The notes under the pieces were generated by a model. That model did not search any database. It was not told the DNA's origin and worked only from the letters and a program-made list of their open reading frames with translations. Positions 46,909-55,306 of a DNA stretch of 64,000 nt are shown here, piece after piece. Each line of letters begins with the position of its first letter. Within the stretch, counting starts at the first letter, position 1. Source of the stretch: Lelliottia nimipressuralis (lineage in GTDB: Bacteria; Pseudomonadota; Gammaproteobacteria; Enterobacterales; Enterobacteriaceae); assembly GCF_004115925.1 (NCBI RefSeq), contig NZ_SDDX01000008.1, positions 434,001-498,000 of the forward strand. The letters are read 5' to 3'. A program made the translations under genes and the position numbers.

Positions 46909-48387
46909 ATGAAGAAATTGCTCCCCATCCTTATCGGCCTGAGCCTGACGGGCTTCAGCGCGATGAGCCAGGCAGAAAACCTGTTACAGGTTTATCAGCA
47001 AGCACGTCTGGGCAACCCTGAGCTGCGTAAGTCAGCCGCCGACCGTGATGCTGCGTTCGAAAAGATTAATGAAGCACGTAGCCCGCTGCTGCCGCAATTG
47101 GGTTTAGGTGCAGATTATACCTACAGCAATGGATTCCGTGACAACAACGGTGTGAACTCCAATGTCACCAGCGCCTCACTGCAATTAACGCAGACCTTGT
47201 TTGATATGTCCAAATGGCGTGCCCTCTCCTTACAGGAAAAGAGCGCCGGTATTCAGGACGTAACCTATCAGACCGATCAGCAAACGCTGATCCTGAACAC
47301 CGCTACCGCTTACTTCAACGTACTGAGCGCGATCGACTCGCTCTCCTACACCGAAGCGCAGAAACAGGCGATTTACCGTCAGTTGGACCAAACCACCCAG
47401 CGTTTCAACGTGGGCCTGGTCGCCATCACTGACGTGCAGAACGCCCGTTCGCAGTACGACAGCGTGCTGGCGAACGAAGTGACTGCCCGTAACAACCTCG
47501 ACAACGCACTGGAATCTCTGCGTCAGGTGACCGGCAATTACTACCCAGAGCTGGCGTCTCTGAACGTTGATAACTTCAAGACTGACAAACCGCAGGCGGT
47601 TAACGCCCTGCTGAAAGAAGCTGAAAACCGTAACCTGGCGCTGCTGCAGGCTCGTCTGAGCCAGGATCTGGCGCGCGAGCAAATCCGCCAGGCGCAGGAT
47701 GGTCATCTGCCAACCGTGGGGCTGACCGCATCGACGGGTGTTTCTGATACTACCTACAGTGGCTCAAAAACCAACACCACCCAATTCGATGACAGCAACC
47801 AGGGACAGAACAAAATCGGCCTGAACTTCTCTTTGCCTCTGTACCAGGGCGGCATGGTGAACTCTCAGGTGAAACAGGCACAGTACAACTTTGTTGGCGC
47901 AAGCGAGCAGCTTGAAAGCGCGCACCGCAATGTGGTTCAGACCGTTCGTTCTTCCTTTAACAACGTGAACGCCTCCATCAGCAGCATCAACGCTTACAAA
48001 CAGGCCGTTGTGTCTGCGCAAAGCTCCCTGGATGCGATGGAAGCAGGTTACTCCGTCGGTACGCGTACCATCGTTGATGTGCTGGATGCGACCACCACGC
48101 TGTATAACGCGAAGCAACAGCTCTCCAGCGCTCGTTATAATTACCTGATTAACCAGCTGAATATTAAATCCGCGCTGGGTACGCTGAACGAGCAGGATCT
48201 GCAAATGCTGAACAGCACGCTGGGTAAACCGGTTTCAACAACGCCTGAAAGCGTTGCCCCTGAAAACCCGCAGCAGGACGCCAGCGCTGATGGCTACAAT
48301 GCCAACAGCACCGCCCCTGCCGCTGAGCCAGCCGCGGCTCGCACCACCACAACAAATAGCACCGGAAACAACCCGTTCCGTAACTAA
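46909..48387 (+). CDS. tolC: Outer membrane channel protein TolC
   Basis: A 492-residue outer-membrane efflux and secretion channel with a signal peptide cleaved near residue 22 (after SQA). It has two internal repeats (outer-membrane efflux domain); AGIQDVTYQTDQQTLILNTATAYF and SGSKTNTTQFDD-type regions correspond to E. coli TolC's helices and a variable surface loop. The loop is shorter than in E. coli by a few residues. It pairs with AcrAB and type I secretion systems. Followed by a CCCTCTCCC hairpin. Confidence 0.97.
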   Translation: MKKLLPILIGLSLTGFSAMSQAENLLQVYQQARLGNPELRKSAADRDAAFEKINEARSPLLPQLGLGADYTYSNGFRDNNGVNSNVTSASLQLTQTLFDMSKWRALSLQEKSAGIQDVTYQTDQQTLILNTATAYFNVLSAIDSLSYTEAQKQAIYRQLDQTTQRFNVGLVAITDVQNARSQYDSVLANEVTARNNLDNALESLRQVTGNYYPELASLNVDNFKTDKPQAVNALLKEAENRNLALLQARLSQDLAREQIRQAQDGHLPTVGLTASTGVSDTTYSGSKTNTTQFDDSNQGQNKIGLNFSLPLYQGGMVNSQVKQAQYNFVGASEQLESAHRNVVQTVRSSFNNVNASISSINAYKQAVVSAQSSLDAMEAGYSVGTRTIVDVLDATTTLYNAKQQLSSARYNYLINQLNIKSALGTLNEQDLQMLNSTLGKPVSTTPESVAPENPQQDASADGYNANSTAPAAEPAAARTTTTNSTGNNPFRN

Positions 48388-48399
48388 TTGTTGAATAAT

Positions 48400-48421
48400 C
48401 CCTCTCCCTTTCGGGAGAGGG
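48400..48421. repeat. CCCTCTCCC palindrome after tolC
   Basis: CCCTCTCCC and GGGAGAGGG pair perfectly around four bases. There is no strong T run, so it may be a repeat-type element that also helps end the transcript. Confidence 0.6.
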
Positions 48422-48546
48422 TCACATTTGAACGTAAGCCAACGTAAAGATCCCCCTGAATCCCCCTCTGCGCTTCATTTTCGACCACTCATCCTCTATC
48501 CTGAGCCTTATTTACTTCGTTCTACCACTGGGTCCTGGAAGACAAA

Positions 48547-49212
48547 ATGAAACGGACAAAAACGATTAATCACGCTTCGTTCCGCAAAAACTGGAACGCA
48601 CGCCATCTCACCCCTGTAGCCCTGGCATTCACCGCCGTATTTATGCTGGCAGGCTGTGAGCAATCCGATGAAACAGTATCGATGTATCAGAATGCCGATG
48701 ACTGCTCGTCAGCCACCGGTAAAAGCGCGGAATGTACCACTGCCTATAACAATGCTCTGAAAGAAGCAGAACGTACCGCGCCGAAATACGCCACCCGTGA
48801 AGACTGTATCGCCGAGTTCGGTGAAGGTCAGTGCCAGCAGGCACCGGCTCAGGCTGGAATGGCACCTGAAAACCCGGCGCAGGCCCAGTCCAGCGGCAGC
48901 TTCTGGATGCCGCTGATGGCAGGTTACATGATGGGCCGCATGATGGGCGGTGGAATGGGCTTCCAGCAGCAGCCGCTGTTCAGCTCCAAAAATCCGTCCA
49001 GCCCGGCCTACGGTAAATACACCGATGCGAGCGGCAAAAACTACGGCGCGGCGACGCCAGGCCGTTCGATGACGGTTCCGAAAACCGCGATGGCGCCAAA
49101 ACCTGCGACCACCAGCACCGTGACGCGCGGCGGCTTTGGCGATTCCGTGGCGAAACAAGCGACCATGCAGCGTAGCGCGACAGGTTCCACCACTCGCTCA
49201 ATGGGCGGCTGA
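48547..49212 (+). CDS. ygiB: DUF1190 lipoprotein-like protein YgiB
   Basis: A 221-residue protein matching E. coli YgiB (223). A basic N-terminus precedes a hydrophobic stretch ending MLAGCEQS, a lipobox with Cys37, preceded by an unusually long 36-residue leader. Paired Cys residues and a Ser/Gly/Met-rich low-complexity second half follow ([23 protein letters not shown]). Function unknown. It is coupled to ygiC, two bases later. Confidence 0.92.
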   Translation: MKRTKTINHASFRKNWNARHLTPVALAFTAVFMLAGCEQSDETVSMYQNADDCSSATGKSAECTTAYNNALKEAERTAPKYATREDCIAEFGEGQCQQAPAQAGMAPENPAQAQSSGSFWMPLMAGYMMGRMMGGGMGFQQQPLFSSKNPSSPAYGKYTDASGKNYGAATPGRSMTVPKTAMAPKPATTSTVTRGGFGDSVAKQATMQRSATGSTTRSMGG

Positions 49213-49214
49213 TA

Positions 49215-50375
49215 ATGGAACGAGTCAGTATTGTCGAGCGCCCGGACTGGCGCGAAAAAGCCACCGAATATGGTTTCAACTTCCACACCATGTACGGCGA
49301 ACCGTACTGGTGTGAAGATGCCTATTACAAGCTCACCCTCGCCCAGGTCGAAAAACTGGAAGAGGTGACAGCCGAACTGCACCAGATGTGCCTCAAGGTG
49401 GTGGAAAAGGTGGTTGCCAGCGATGAGCTGATGACCAAATTCCGCATTCCAAAGCATACCTGGGGTTTTGTACGTCACGCCTGGCAGACCCACCAGCCTT
49501 CACTCTATTCACGCCTCGATCTGGCGTGGGACGGCGTAGGCGATCCTAAGCTGCTGGAAAATAACGCCGATACGCCGACCTCGCTGTACGAAGCGGCGTT
49601 CTTCCAGTGGATCTGGCTTGAAGATCAGGCGGCGGCGGGCAACCTGCCGGAAGGCAGCGATCAGTTCAACTCCTTGCAGGAAAAATTAATCGAGCGCTTC
49701 GCTGAACTGCGCGAGCAGCACGGATTTAATTATCTGCATCTGGCCTGCTGTCGCGATACCGTTGAAGATCGCGGGACCGTGCAGTATCTGCAGGACTGCG
49801 CAGCCGAAGCGGAAGTGGCGACTGAGTTCCTGTATATCGAAGATATCGGTTTAGGCGAGCGCGGCCAGTTTACGGATACGCAGGACCAGGTGATTAGCAA
49901 CCTGTTCAAGCTCTATCCGTGGGAATACATGCTGCGTGAAGTGTTCTCCACCAAGCTGGAAGACGCGGGCGTACGCTGGCTGGAACCGGCCTGGAAGAGC
50001 ATTATCTCTAACAAAGCGCTGCTGCCGATGCTGTGGGAGATGTTCCCGAATCACCCTAACTTGCTGCCTGCGTATTTCGCCGAAGATGATTATCCGCCGA
50101 TGGATAAATACGTCATTAAGCCGATCTTCTCCCGCGAAGGGGCGAACGTTTCCATTATTGAAAACGGCAAAACCCTCGAAGCGGCGGAAGGCCCATACGG
50201 CGAAGAAGGGATGATCGTGCAGGAGTTCTATCCGCTGCCGAAATTTGGCGACAGCTATGTGCTGATTGGCAGCTGGCTTATCAACGATCAGCCTGCGGGG
50301 ATTGGGATTCGCGAAGATCGCGCGTTGATCACCCAGGATCTGTCGCGCTTCTATCCGCATATTTTTGTGGAGTGA
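49215..50375 (+). CDS. ygiC: Glutathionylspermidine-synthase-like ATP-grasp protein YgiC
   Basis: A 386-residue homologue of the synthetase half of glutathionylspermidine synthase, matching E. coli YgiC. ATP-grasp features include [38 protein letters not shown] and the C-terminal [16 protein letters not shown]. The reaction has not been shown; Gss-type peptide-polyamine ligation is the family's chemistry. Coupled to ygiB. Confidence 0.94.
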   Translation: MERVSIVERPDWREKATEYGFNFHTMYGEPYWCEDAYYKLTLAQVEKLEEVTAELHQMCLKVVEKVVASDELMTKFRIPKHTWGFVRHAWQTHQPSLYSRLDLAWDGVGDPKLLENNADTPTSLYEAAFFQWIWLEDQAAAGNLPEGSDQFNSLQEKLIERFAELREQHGFNYLHLACCRDTVEDRGTVQYLQDCAAEAEVATEFLYIEDIGLGERGQFTDTQDQVISNLFKLYPWEYMLREVFSTKLEDAGVRWLEPAWKSIISNKALLPMLWEMFPNHPNLLPAYFAEDDYPPMDKYVIKPIFSREGANVSIIENGKTLEAAEGPYGEEGMIVQEFYPLPKFGDSYVLIGSWLINDQPAGIGIREDRALITQDLSRFYPHIFVE

Positions 50376-50381
50376 TGGGTT

Positions 50382-50463
50382 TGCCGGGTAGTGGCTTCGC
50401 CTTACCCGGCCTGCAAAATCGCACGAACCTGAAGCCCGGTAAGCATAGCGCTACCGGGCTTTT
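50382..50463. repeat. BIME-like pair of REP palindromes
   Basis: TGCCGGGTAG...TTACCCGGC and, after about 30 bases, AAGCCCGGTAAGC...GCTACCGGGCTT occupy the convergent gap between ygiC and ygiD. Confidence 0.8.
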
Positions 50464-50465
50464 CG

Positions 50466-51254
50466 TTAGCCAATTTGCACCGACAGCATACTCAAACTGC
50501 CCATCTCGATCCCCTCCACCGGCACGGTCACCGGTTCACTGCCGTCCCACGCGCCCAGCACGTACAGCAGCGGCAGGAAGTGCTCCGCCGTTGGATTAGA
50601 GAGCGAACCGCCCTCGTGATCCAGATAGTTCACCAGCGGATGTTCTTCCGCAGGTCCTTGCCAGGTGAGATTGGCTTTTACAAAATCATTGAACGACGTC
50701 GCCCATGGGTATGGCGTGTTTTCACCGTGCCAGCGGGCAGTGCGCAGGTTATGCACCACGTTACCGCTCGCCACCAGCATGATGCCTTCATCGCGCAGTT
50801 TTGCCAGCTTGCGACCGATCTCAAGGTGCCACGCCGCCGGTTTAGTGCTGTCGATACTCAGCTGCACCATGGGGATATCGGCGTCCGGATACATTTTGAT
50901 CAGCACGCCCCAGGAGCCGTGGTCAAAGCCCCAGGCCTCTTTATCCAGCGTCACCGGAACAGGCGCCAGCAACTCCACCAGCTGTTGTGCCAACGCTGGT
51001 GAACCCGGTGCAGGGTAATGGGTGTCATACAGCGCCTGCGGGAAGCCACCAAAATCATGAATGGTTTTCGGTGCTTCCATGGCCGTGACGCCGGTGCCGC
51101 GCGTAAACCAGTGTGCAGAGATCACCACGATGGCCTTCGGACGCGGCAACGTCTCGCCCAGGTGACGCCAGGCACGCGTATAGACGTTATCTTCCAGAAC
51201 GTTCATCGGACTACCGTGGCCCAAAAACAGTGCTGGCATACGAGAAGAAGTCAT
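50466..51254 (-). CDS. ygiD: 4,5-DOPA dioxygenase extradiol-like protein YgiD
   Basis: A 262-residue LigB-type extradiol dioxygenase related to plant DODA, matching E. coli YgiD. Metal-binding His residues appear in LGHGSPMN, ISAHWFT and FDHGSWGVL. E. coli YgiD has weak DOPA 4,5-dioxygenase activity; its natural substrate is unknown. It stands alone, divergent from zupT. Confidence 0.93.
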   Translation of the reverse strand: MTSSRMPALFLGHGSPMNVLEDNVYTRAWRHLGETLPRPKAIVVISAHWFTRGTGVTAMEAPKTIHDFGGFPQALYDTHYPAPGSPALAQQLVELLAPVPVTLDKEAWGFDHGSWGVLIKMYPDADIPMVQLSIDSTKPAAWHLEIGRKLAKLRDEGIMLVASGNVVHNLRTARWHGENTPYPWATSFNDFVKANLTWQGPAEEHPLVNYLDHEGGSLSNPTAEHFLPLLYVLGAWDGSEPVTVPVEGIEMGSLSMLSVQIG

Positions 51255-51417
51255 GGTGATATCCTTACATAGGGTGTTTATTTAATGTCACTACATTACC
51301 CGCTATCTGCACAACAAGAACTCAGATAAGCGTGATGAAGATCTTCAGAAAATTTGAATGTAAGAAATATGTAAAGCCGGAAATGTCCTCTCGCTTTGCG
51401 GCAGATTAGTCATTAAC

Positions 51418-51436
51418 ATTAATGAGAATCATTATC
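51418..51436 (+). promoter_or_regulatory. Strong Fur box immediately upstream of zupT
   Basis: ATTAATGAGAATCATTATC agrees with the 19-base Fur consensus at 16 positions by my count. It ends 14 bases before the zupT ATG and touches the ribosome site. Confidence 0.85.
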
Positions 51437-51450
51437 ATAAGGAGCATTGA

Positions 51451-52224
51451 ATGTCAGTACCCTTGATTCTGACGATACTTGCGGGTGCCGCCACCTTCAT
51501 CGGTGCCATTCTTGGCGTGCTCGGACAGAAGCCTTCGAACCGCGTGCTGGCGTTTTCTCTCGGATTTGCCGCCGGGATTATGCTGCTGATCTCCCTGATG
51601 GAGATGCTGCCTGCGGCACTCGGCACCGAAGGGATGTCGCCGGTTCTCGGCTACGGCATGTTCGTCGTGGGCCTGCTGGGGTATTTCGGTCTCGACCGGA
51701 TGTTACCCCATGCGCATCCGCAGGATCTGATGCAGAAAAGCGTCAAACCGTCGCACGGCAACATCAAACGCACGGCCATTTTGCTCACCCTCGGCATCAG
51801 TCTGCACAACTTCCCTGAAGGTGTCGCCACTTACGTGACGGCGAGCAATAACCTTGAACTGGGCTTTGGGATTGCGCTGGCGGTGGCGTTGCACAATATT
51901 CCTGAAGGACTGGCCGTCGCTGGCCCGGTTTATGCTGCGACAGGCTCAAAACGCACGGCGGTCTTTTGGGCCGGGATTTCGGGTCTGGCAGAGATATTAG
52001 GCGGCGTGCTGGCGTGGCTGATTCTTGGCAGCATGATCTCCCCGGTGGTAATGGCCGCAATTATGGCTGCGGTGGCGGGGATTATGGTCGCGCTGTCCGT
52101 AGACGAACTGATGCCGCTGGCGAAAGAGATCGACCCTAACAATAACCCCAGCTACGGCGTGCTATGTGGAATGTCGGTGATGGGATTAAGTCTGGTACTG
52201 CTACAAACAGCAGGAATTGGATAA
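51451..52224 (+). CDS. zupT: Zinc/divalent metal transporter ZupT (ZIP family)
   Basis: A 257-residue inner-membrane ZIP transporter with eight hydrophobic segments, matching E. coli ZupT. The metal path residues are in HNFPEG (His119-Asn120) and HNIPEG (His148-Asn149). It imports zinc, iron, manganese and cobalt. AAGGAGC precedes the ATG. The strong Fur box argues for iron control here. Followed by a bidirectional terminator shared with ribB. Confidence 0.97.
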   Translation: MSVPLILTILAGAATFIGAILGVLGQKPSNRVLAFSLGFAAGIMLLISLMEMLPAALGTEGMSPVLGYGMFVVGLLGYFGLDRMLPHAHPQDLMQKSVKPSHGNIKRTAILLTLGISLHNFPEGVATYVTASNNLELGFGIALAVALHNIPEGLAVAGPVYAATGSKRTAVFWAGISGLAEILGGVLAWLILGSMISPVVMAAIMAAVAGIMVALSVDELMPLAKEIDPNNNPSYGVLCGMSVMGLSLVLLQTAGIG

Positions 52225-52226
52225 AA

Positions 52227-52250
52227 AAACGCCGGGATAACCCGGCGTTT
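52227..52250. terminator. Bidirectional terminator between zupT and ribB
   Basis: AAACGCCGGG and CCCGGCGTTT pair around ATAA with A and T tracts on the two sides. Confidence 0.9.
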
Positions 52251-52255
52251 TTTAT

Positions 52256-52909
52256 TTAGCTGGCTTTACGTTCATGCGCCTGGCGGTAGGCCACCAGATC
52301 TTCGATGGTCACCACAGCCATATTGTGTTTCTTCGCAAACTCGATGCACTCTGGCGCGCGGGCCATGGTGCCGTCATCGTTGGTCAGTTCACACAGCACA
52401 CCCGCAGATTTAAAACCTGCCAGCGTCACCAGATCGATGGTCGCTTCAGTGTGGCCGCCGCGCGTCAACACGCCGCCCGGCTGCGCGCGCAGTGGGAAAA
52501 CGTGGCCAGGACGGTTCAGGTCTGATGGCTTAGCATTATCCGCGGTGGCAGCACGCACGGTCGTCAGGCGGTCAGCAGCAGAAACGCCGGTGGTCACACC
52601 GTGCGCGGCTTCGATGGTGACGGTAAAACCGGTACCGAATGCGCTGGTGTTGTTTTCGACCATCATCGGCAGATCGAGCTGTTTACGACGTTCGTCGGTC
52701 AGACAAAGACACACGATGCCACTGCCGTGACGAATGGTCAGCGCCATCTGTTCAACGGTCATGGTTTCAGCGGCGAAAATCATATCGCCTTCGTTTTCAC
52801 GGTCTTCATCATCGAGAACCATCACACCGCGATGTTCACGGAGTGCGGTAAGAGCAAGCTCTACACGGTCAGTAGAGGTGCCAAAAGCGGAAAGTAGCGT
52901 CTGATTCAT
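52256..52909 (-). CDS. ribB: 3,4-dihydroxy-2-butanone-4-phosphate synthase
   Basis: A 217-residue riboflavin-synthesis enzyme that turns ribulose 5-phosphate into dihydroxybutanone phosphate and formate. The acidic catalytic loop [11 protein letters not shown] and [11 protein letters not shown] are intact. It is the standalone RibB, not fused to RibA. Expression is controlled by the FMN riboswitch and terminator upstream. Confidence 0.98.
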   Translation of the reverse strand: MNQTLLSAFGTSTDRVELALTALREHRGVMVLDDEDRENEGDMIFAAETMTVEQMALTIRHGSGIVCLCLTDERRKQLDLPMMVENNTSAFGTGFTVTIEAAHGVTTGVSAADRLTTVRAATADNAKPSDLNRPGHVFPLRAQPGGVLTRGGHTEATIDLVTLAGFKSAGVLCELTNDDGTMARAPECIEFAKKHNMAVVTIEDLVAYRQAHERKAS

Positions 52910-52977
52910 GGTAAAAAAACCTCATTAAAATTATGGTTACCAGAATCAGGGCAGTCTTAGGAGCACCGCGTAAGCGG

Positions 52978-53010
52978 TAAAAAAATAACGTGAGCGGGCC
53001 TTGCCCGGCT
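52978..53010 (-). terminator. Riboswitch-controlled terminator hairpin of ribB
   Basis: On the minus strand, after the FMN aptamer, GCCGGGC and GCCCGC form a stem (one bulged G) followed by TCACG and a run of seven T. It is a plausible expression platform that ends ribB transcripts when FMN is bound. Confidence 0.65.
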
Positions 53011-53017
53011 TGATCGT

Positions 53018-53158
53018 TACTCTCTCCCATCCGGACTCTAACCGTCGGCTCCGGAATTACACCGGATCTGCTGACCTTTGAGTTTTCACCCAAAGCGCTC
53101 GCGGGCTTTCAGCGCAAGGCTGATTTACCGCCGGTGGGGAATTTCGCCCCGCCCTGAG
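53018..53158 (-). ncRNA. FMN riboswitch (RFN element)
   Basis: Read on the minus strand, the segment begins TCAGGGCGGGGCGAAATTCC, contains CACCGGCGGTAAATCAGC, AGCCCGCGAGCG and GGTCAGCAGATCCGGT, and ends GAGCCGACGGTTAGAGTCC-GGATGGGAGAGAG. These are the hallmark conserved pieces of the six-helix RFN aptamer. It lies 109 bases before ribB. Confidence 0.93.
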
Positions 53159-53159
53159 A

Positions 53160-53402
53160 ATAAGCGAGATAACTATAACGCTATTGATTATGCTGGGCAA
53201 TGCATAAGCATCAAACAATTCTGGATTTGCATTTCATTATCCAAATTGCCTTTGCGTCGACGGCCCCCTCAACCCCCGTTCACATCGTTAACGTGACTTT
53301 GGGTGGATTTCACGCTTACCGCATCGCAAATGATTTTGTGCAAAAGATCGCGGGTAACGCGCTACAATGTTCGCTAACACCTTCTGATCAAGGGAAACGA
53401 CC
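53160..53402. other. ribB-ubiK divergent region
   Basis: About 240 bases upstream of both ribB's leader and ubiK. AAGGGAAACGACC before ATG 53403 is the ubiK ribosome site. I see no convincing small gene or operator. Confidence 0.4.
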
Positions 53403-53696
53403 ATGATTGACCCGAAAAAAATTGAACAAATTGCCCGTCAGGTTCATGAATCTATGCCGAAAGGTATTCGTGAGTTTGGCGATGACGTCGAGAAGAAAAT
53501 CCGCCAGGTGCTGCAGTCGCAGCTGACGCGTCTTGATCTGGTGAGCCGTGAAGAGTTCGACGTGCAGACGCAAGTGCTGCTGCGCACCCGCGAAAAGCTG
53601 GCGCTGCTGGAGCAACGCCTGACCGAGCTGGAAAACCGCAGCCAGCCCGCAGAAGTGAAACCGGCACCGGCGATTCCGCCCGTCGACCAAGCATAA
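53403..53696 (+). CDS. ubiK: Ubiquinone biosynthesis accessory factor UbiK (YqiC)
   Basis: A 97-residue coiled-coil protein matching E. coli YqiC/UbiK. The N-terminal part ([19 protein letters not shown]) binds membranes and the second half is a trimer-forming coiled coil ([17 protein letters not shown]). It assists the Ubi complex in aerobic ubiquinone synthesis. A REP element and terminator follow. Confidence 0.95.
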   Translation: MIDPKKIEQIARQVHESMPKGIREFGDDVEKKIRQVLQSQLTRLDLVSREEFDVQTQVLLRTREKLALLEQRLTELENRSQPAEVKPAPAIPPVDQA

Positions 53697-53697
53697 A

Positions 53698-53732
53698 AAA
53701 GCCGGGTGGCGCCTGCGCCTTCCCCGGCCTGC
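53698..53732. repeat. Degenerate REP palindrome after ubiK
   Basis: AAGCCGGGTGGCG...TTCCCCGGCCT forms an imperfect REP hairpin starting two bases past the ubiK stop. Confidence 0.6.
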
Positions 53733-53746
53733 AAATCGGAAAAAAA

Positions 53747-53772
53747 AACGGCAACCTCAGTTGCCGTTTTTT
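53747..53772. terminator. Terminator between ubiK and hldE
   Basis: AACGGCAAC and GTTGCCGTT pair around CTCA with an A run before and T run after; it is bidirectional and serves both convergent genes. Confidence 0.9.
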
Positions 53773-53835
53773 GTATTTGCACCCTCTCACTGTGGAGAAG
53801 GTTAAGTGAGAGCATCAGCCCGCACCAATCCCATT

Positions 53836-55266
53836 TTACTGGCTGTCTTTCTGGATCTTCTTAATGATGTTGGTGGTGGAACACCCGTCCTCAAAATTGA
53901 GTACCATCACTTCGCCGCCGTTGGCCCAGACCTCTTCACTCCCCGCAATCTGCTCCGGCTTATAGTCGCCGCCCTTCACCAGCAGATCCGGCAGAATGCC
54001 AGCAATCAGACGCCGTGGCGTGTCTTCTTCAAAAGAGACCACCCAGTCGACCGCTTCCAGCGCGCCGAGCACAATCATGCGCTGCTCCAGTGGGTTCACC
54101 GGACGCGTTTCACCCTTCAGACGTTTGGTAGACGCATCGCTGTTCACCGCGACAATCAGACGATCGCCAAGCTTACGCGCATTCGCCAGATACGAAACGT
54201 GGCCGGCGTGCAGAATGTCGAAGACGCCGTTGGTCATGACCACTTTCTCGCCGCGCTTGCGCGCCGCAGCCACCGCAGTTTTCAGTTCGTCTTCGCTCAT
54301 CACGCCAAAACCGGTATCCGCACGTCCGCGTACCGCATTTTCCAGCTCGATCGGCGAAACGGTAGACGTCCCCAGTTTACCGACCACGACGCCTGCCGCC
54401 GCGTTGGCAAAGTAGCAAGCCTCTTCCAGTGAATTGCCCGCCGCCAGCGTCGCCGCCAGCACGCCAATCACCGTATCGCCTGCACCGGTCACGTCGTACA
54501 CTTCCTGCGCCTGCGTCGGCATATGCAGCGGCGCTTTGCCCGGCTGCAGCAGCGTCATACCCTGCTCAGAGCGGGTCACCAGCAGAGCGGAGAAGTCGAA
54601 ATCGGCGATGATTTTCATCCCGCGCTCCACGATCTCTTCTTCGTTTTTGCACTTGCCTGCCACCGCTTCAAATTCGGAGAGGTTAGGCGTCAGCAGCGTC
54701 GCGCCGCGATAGCGTTCAAAATCGGTCCCTTTCGGGTCGATCAGCACCGGCACACCCGCTTTACGCGCCAGCTGAATCATCTGCTGTACGCTGGCGAGCG
54801 CACCTTTGGCGTAGTCAGACAGCACCAGTGCGCCGATATTGCCCAGCGCCTGCGCGATACGCTCGTGTAGCGGCTCAGGATCAACACCTTCAAAACCTTC
54901 TTCGAAGTCGAGGCGGATCAGCTGCTGGTTGCGGGACAGCACGCGCAGTTTGGTGATGGTTGGATGCGTTGGCACAGAAACGAAATCACACTTCACGTTC
55001 ACGTCGGCCAGCGTTTTGCTGAGCGCGCGTGCCGCATCGTCAATGCCGGTCAGCCCTACCAGACGCGAATGCGCGCCGAGAGAAGCAATATTCATCGCCA
55101 CGTTTGCCGCGCCGCCGGGACGCTCTTCAATGGTATCGACCTTGACGACCGGGACCGGTGCTTCCGGGGAGATGCGGCTTGTCGGCCCGTACCAGTAGCG
55201 GTCCAGCATCACATCACCGACAACCATAACTCCAGCACGTTCAAACTCTGGCAGTGTTACTTTCAT
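53836..55266 (-). CDS. hldE: Bifunctional heptose 7-phosphate kinase / heptose 1-phosphate adenylyltransferase
   Basis: A 476-residue two-domain enzyme of ADP-heptose synthesis for the LPS inner core. The N-terminal ribokinase-like kinase domain (to about 320; [29 protein letters not shown] with the catalytic Asp) is followed by a nucleotidyltransferase domain (about 344-476; [16 protein letters not shown]). It is the last gene of the ygiF-glnE-hldE run, 40 bases after glnE. In E. coli loss of hldE gives deep-rough LPS. Confidence 0.98.
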   Translation of the reverse strand: MKVTLPEFERAGVMVVGDVMLDRYWYGPTSRISPEAPVPVVKVDTIEERPGGAANVAMNIASLGAHSRLVGLTGIDDAARALSKTLADVNVKCDFVSVPTHPTITKLRVLSRNQQLIRLDFEEGFEGVDPEPLHERIAQALGNIGALVLSDYAKGALASVQQMIQLARKAGVPVLIDPKGTDFERYRGATLLTPNLSEFEAVAGKCKNEEEIVERGMKIIADFDFSALLVTRSEQGMTLLQPGKAPLHMPTQAQEVYDVTGAGDTVIGVLAATLAAGNSLEEACYFANAAAGVVVGKLGTSTVSPIELENAVRGRADTGFGVMSEDELKTAVAAARKRGEKVVMTNGVFDILHAGHVSYLANARKLGDRLIVAVNSDASTKRLKGETRPVNPLEQRMIVLGALEAVDWVVSFEEDTPRRLIAGILPDLLVKGGDYKPEQIAGSEEVWANGGEVMVLNFEDGCSTTNIIKKIQKDSQ

Positions 55267-55306
55267 TCCTGACTCCAGAAAGATTCACAATTTGCGCGCG
55301 ATAATA

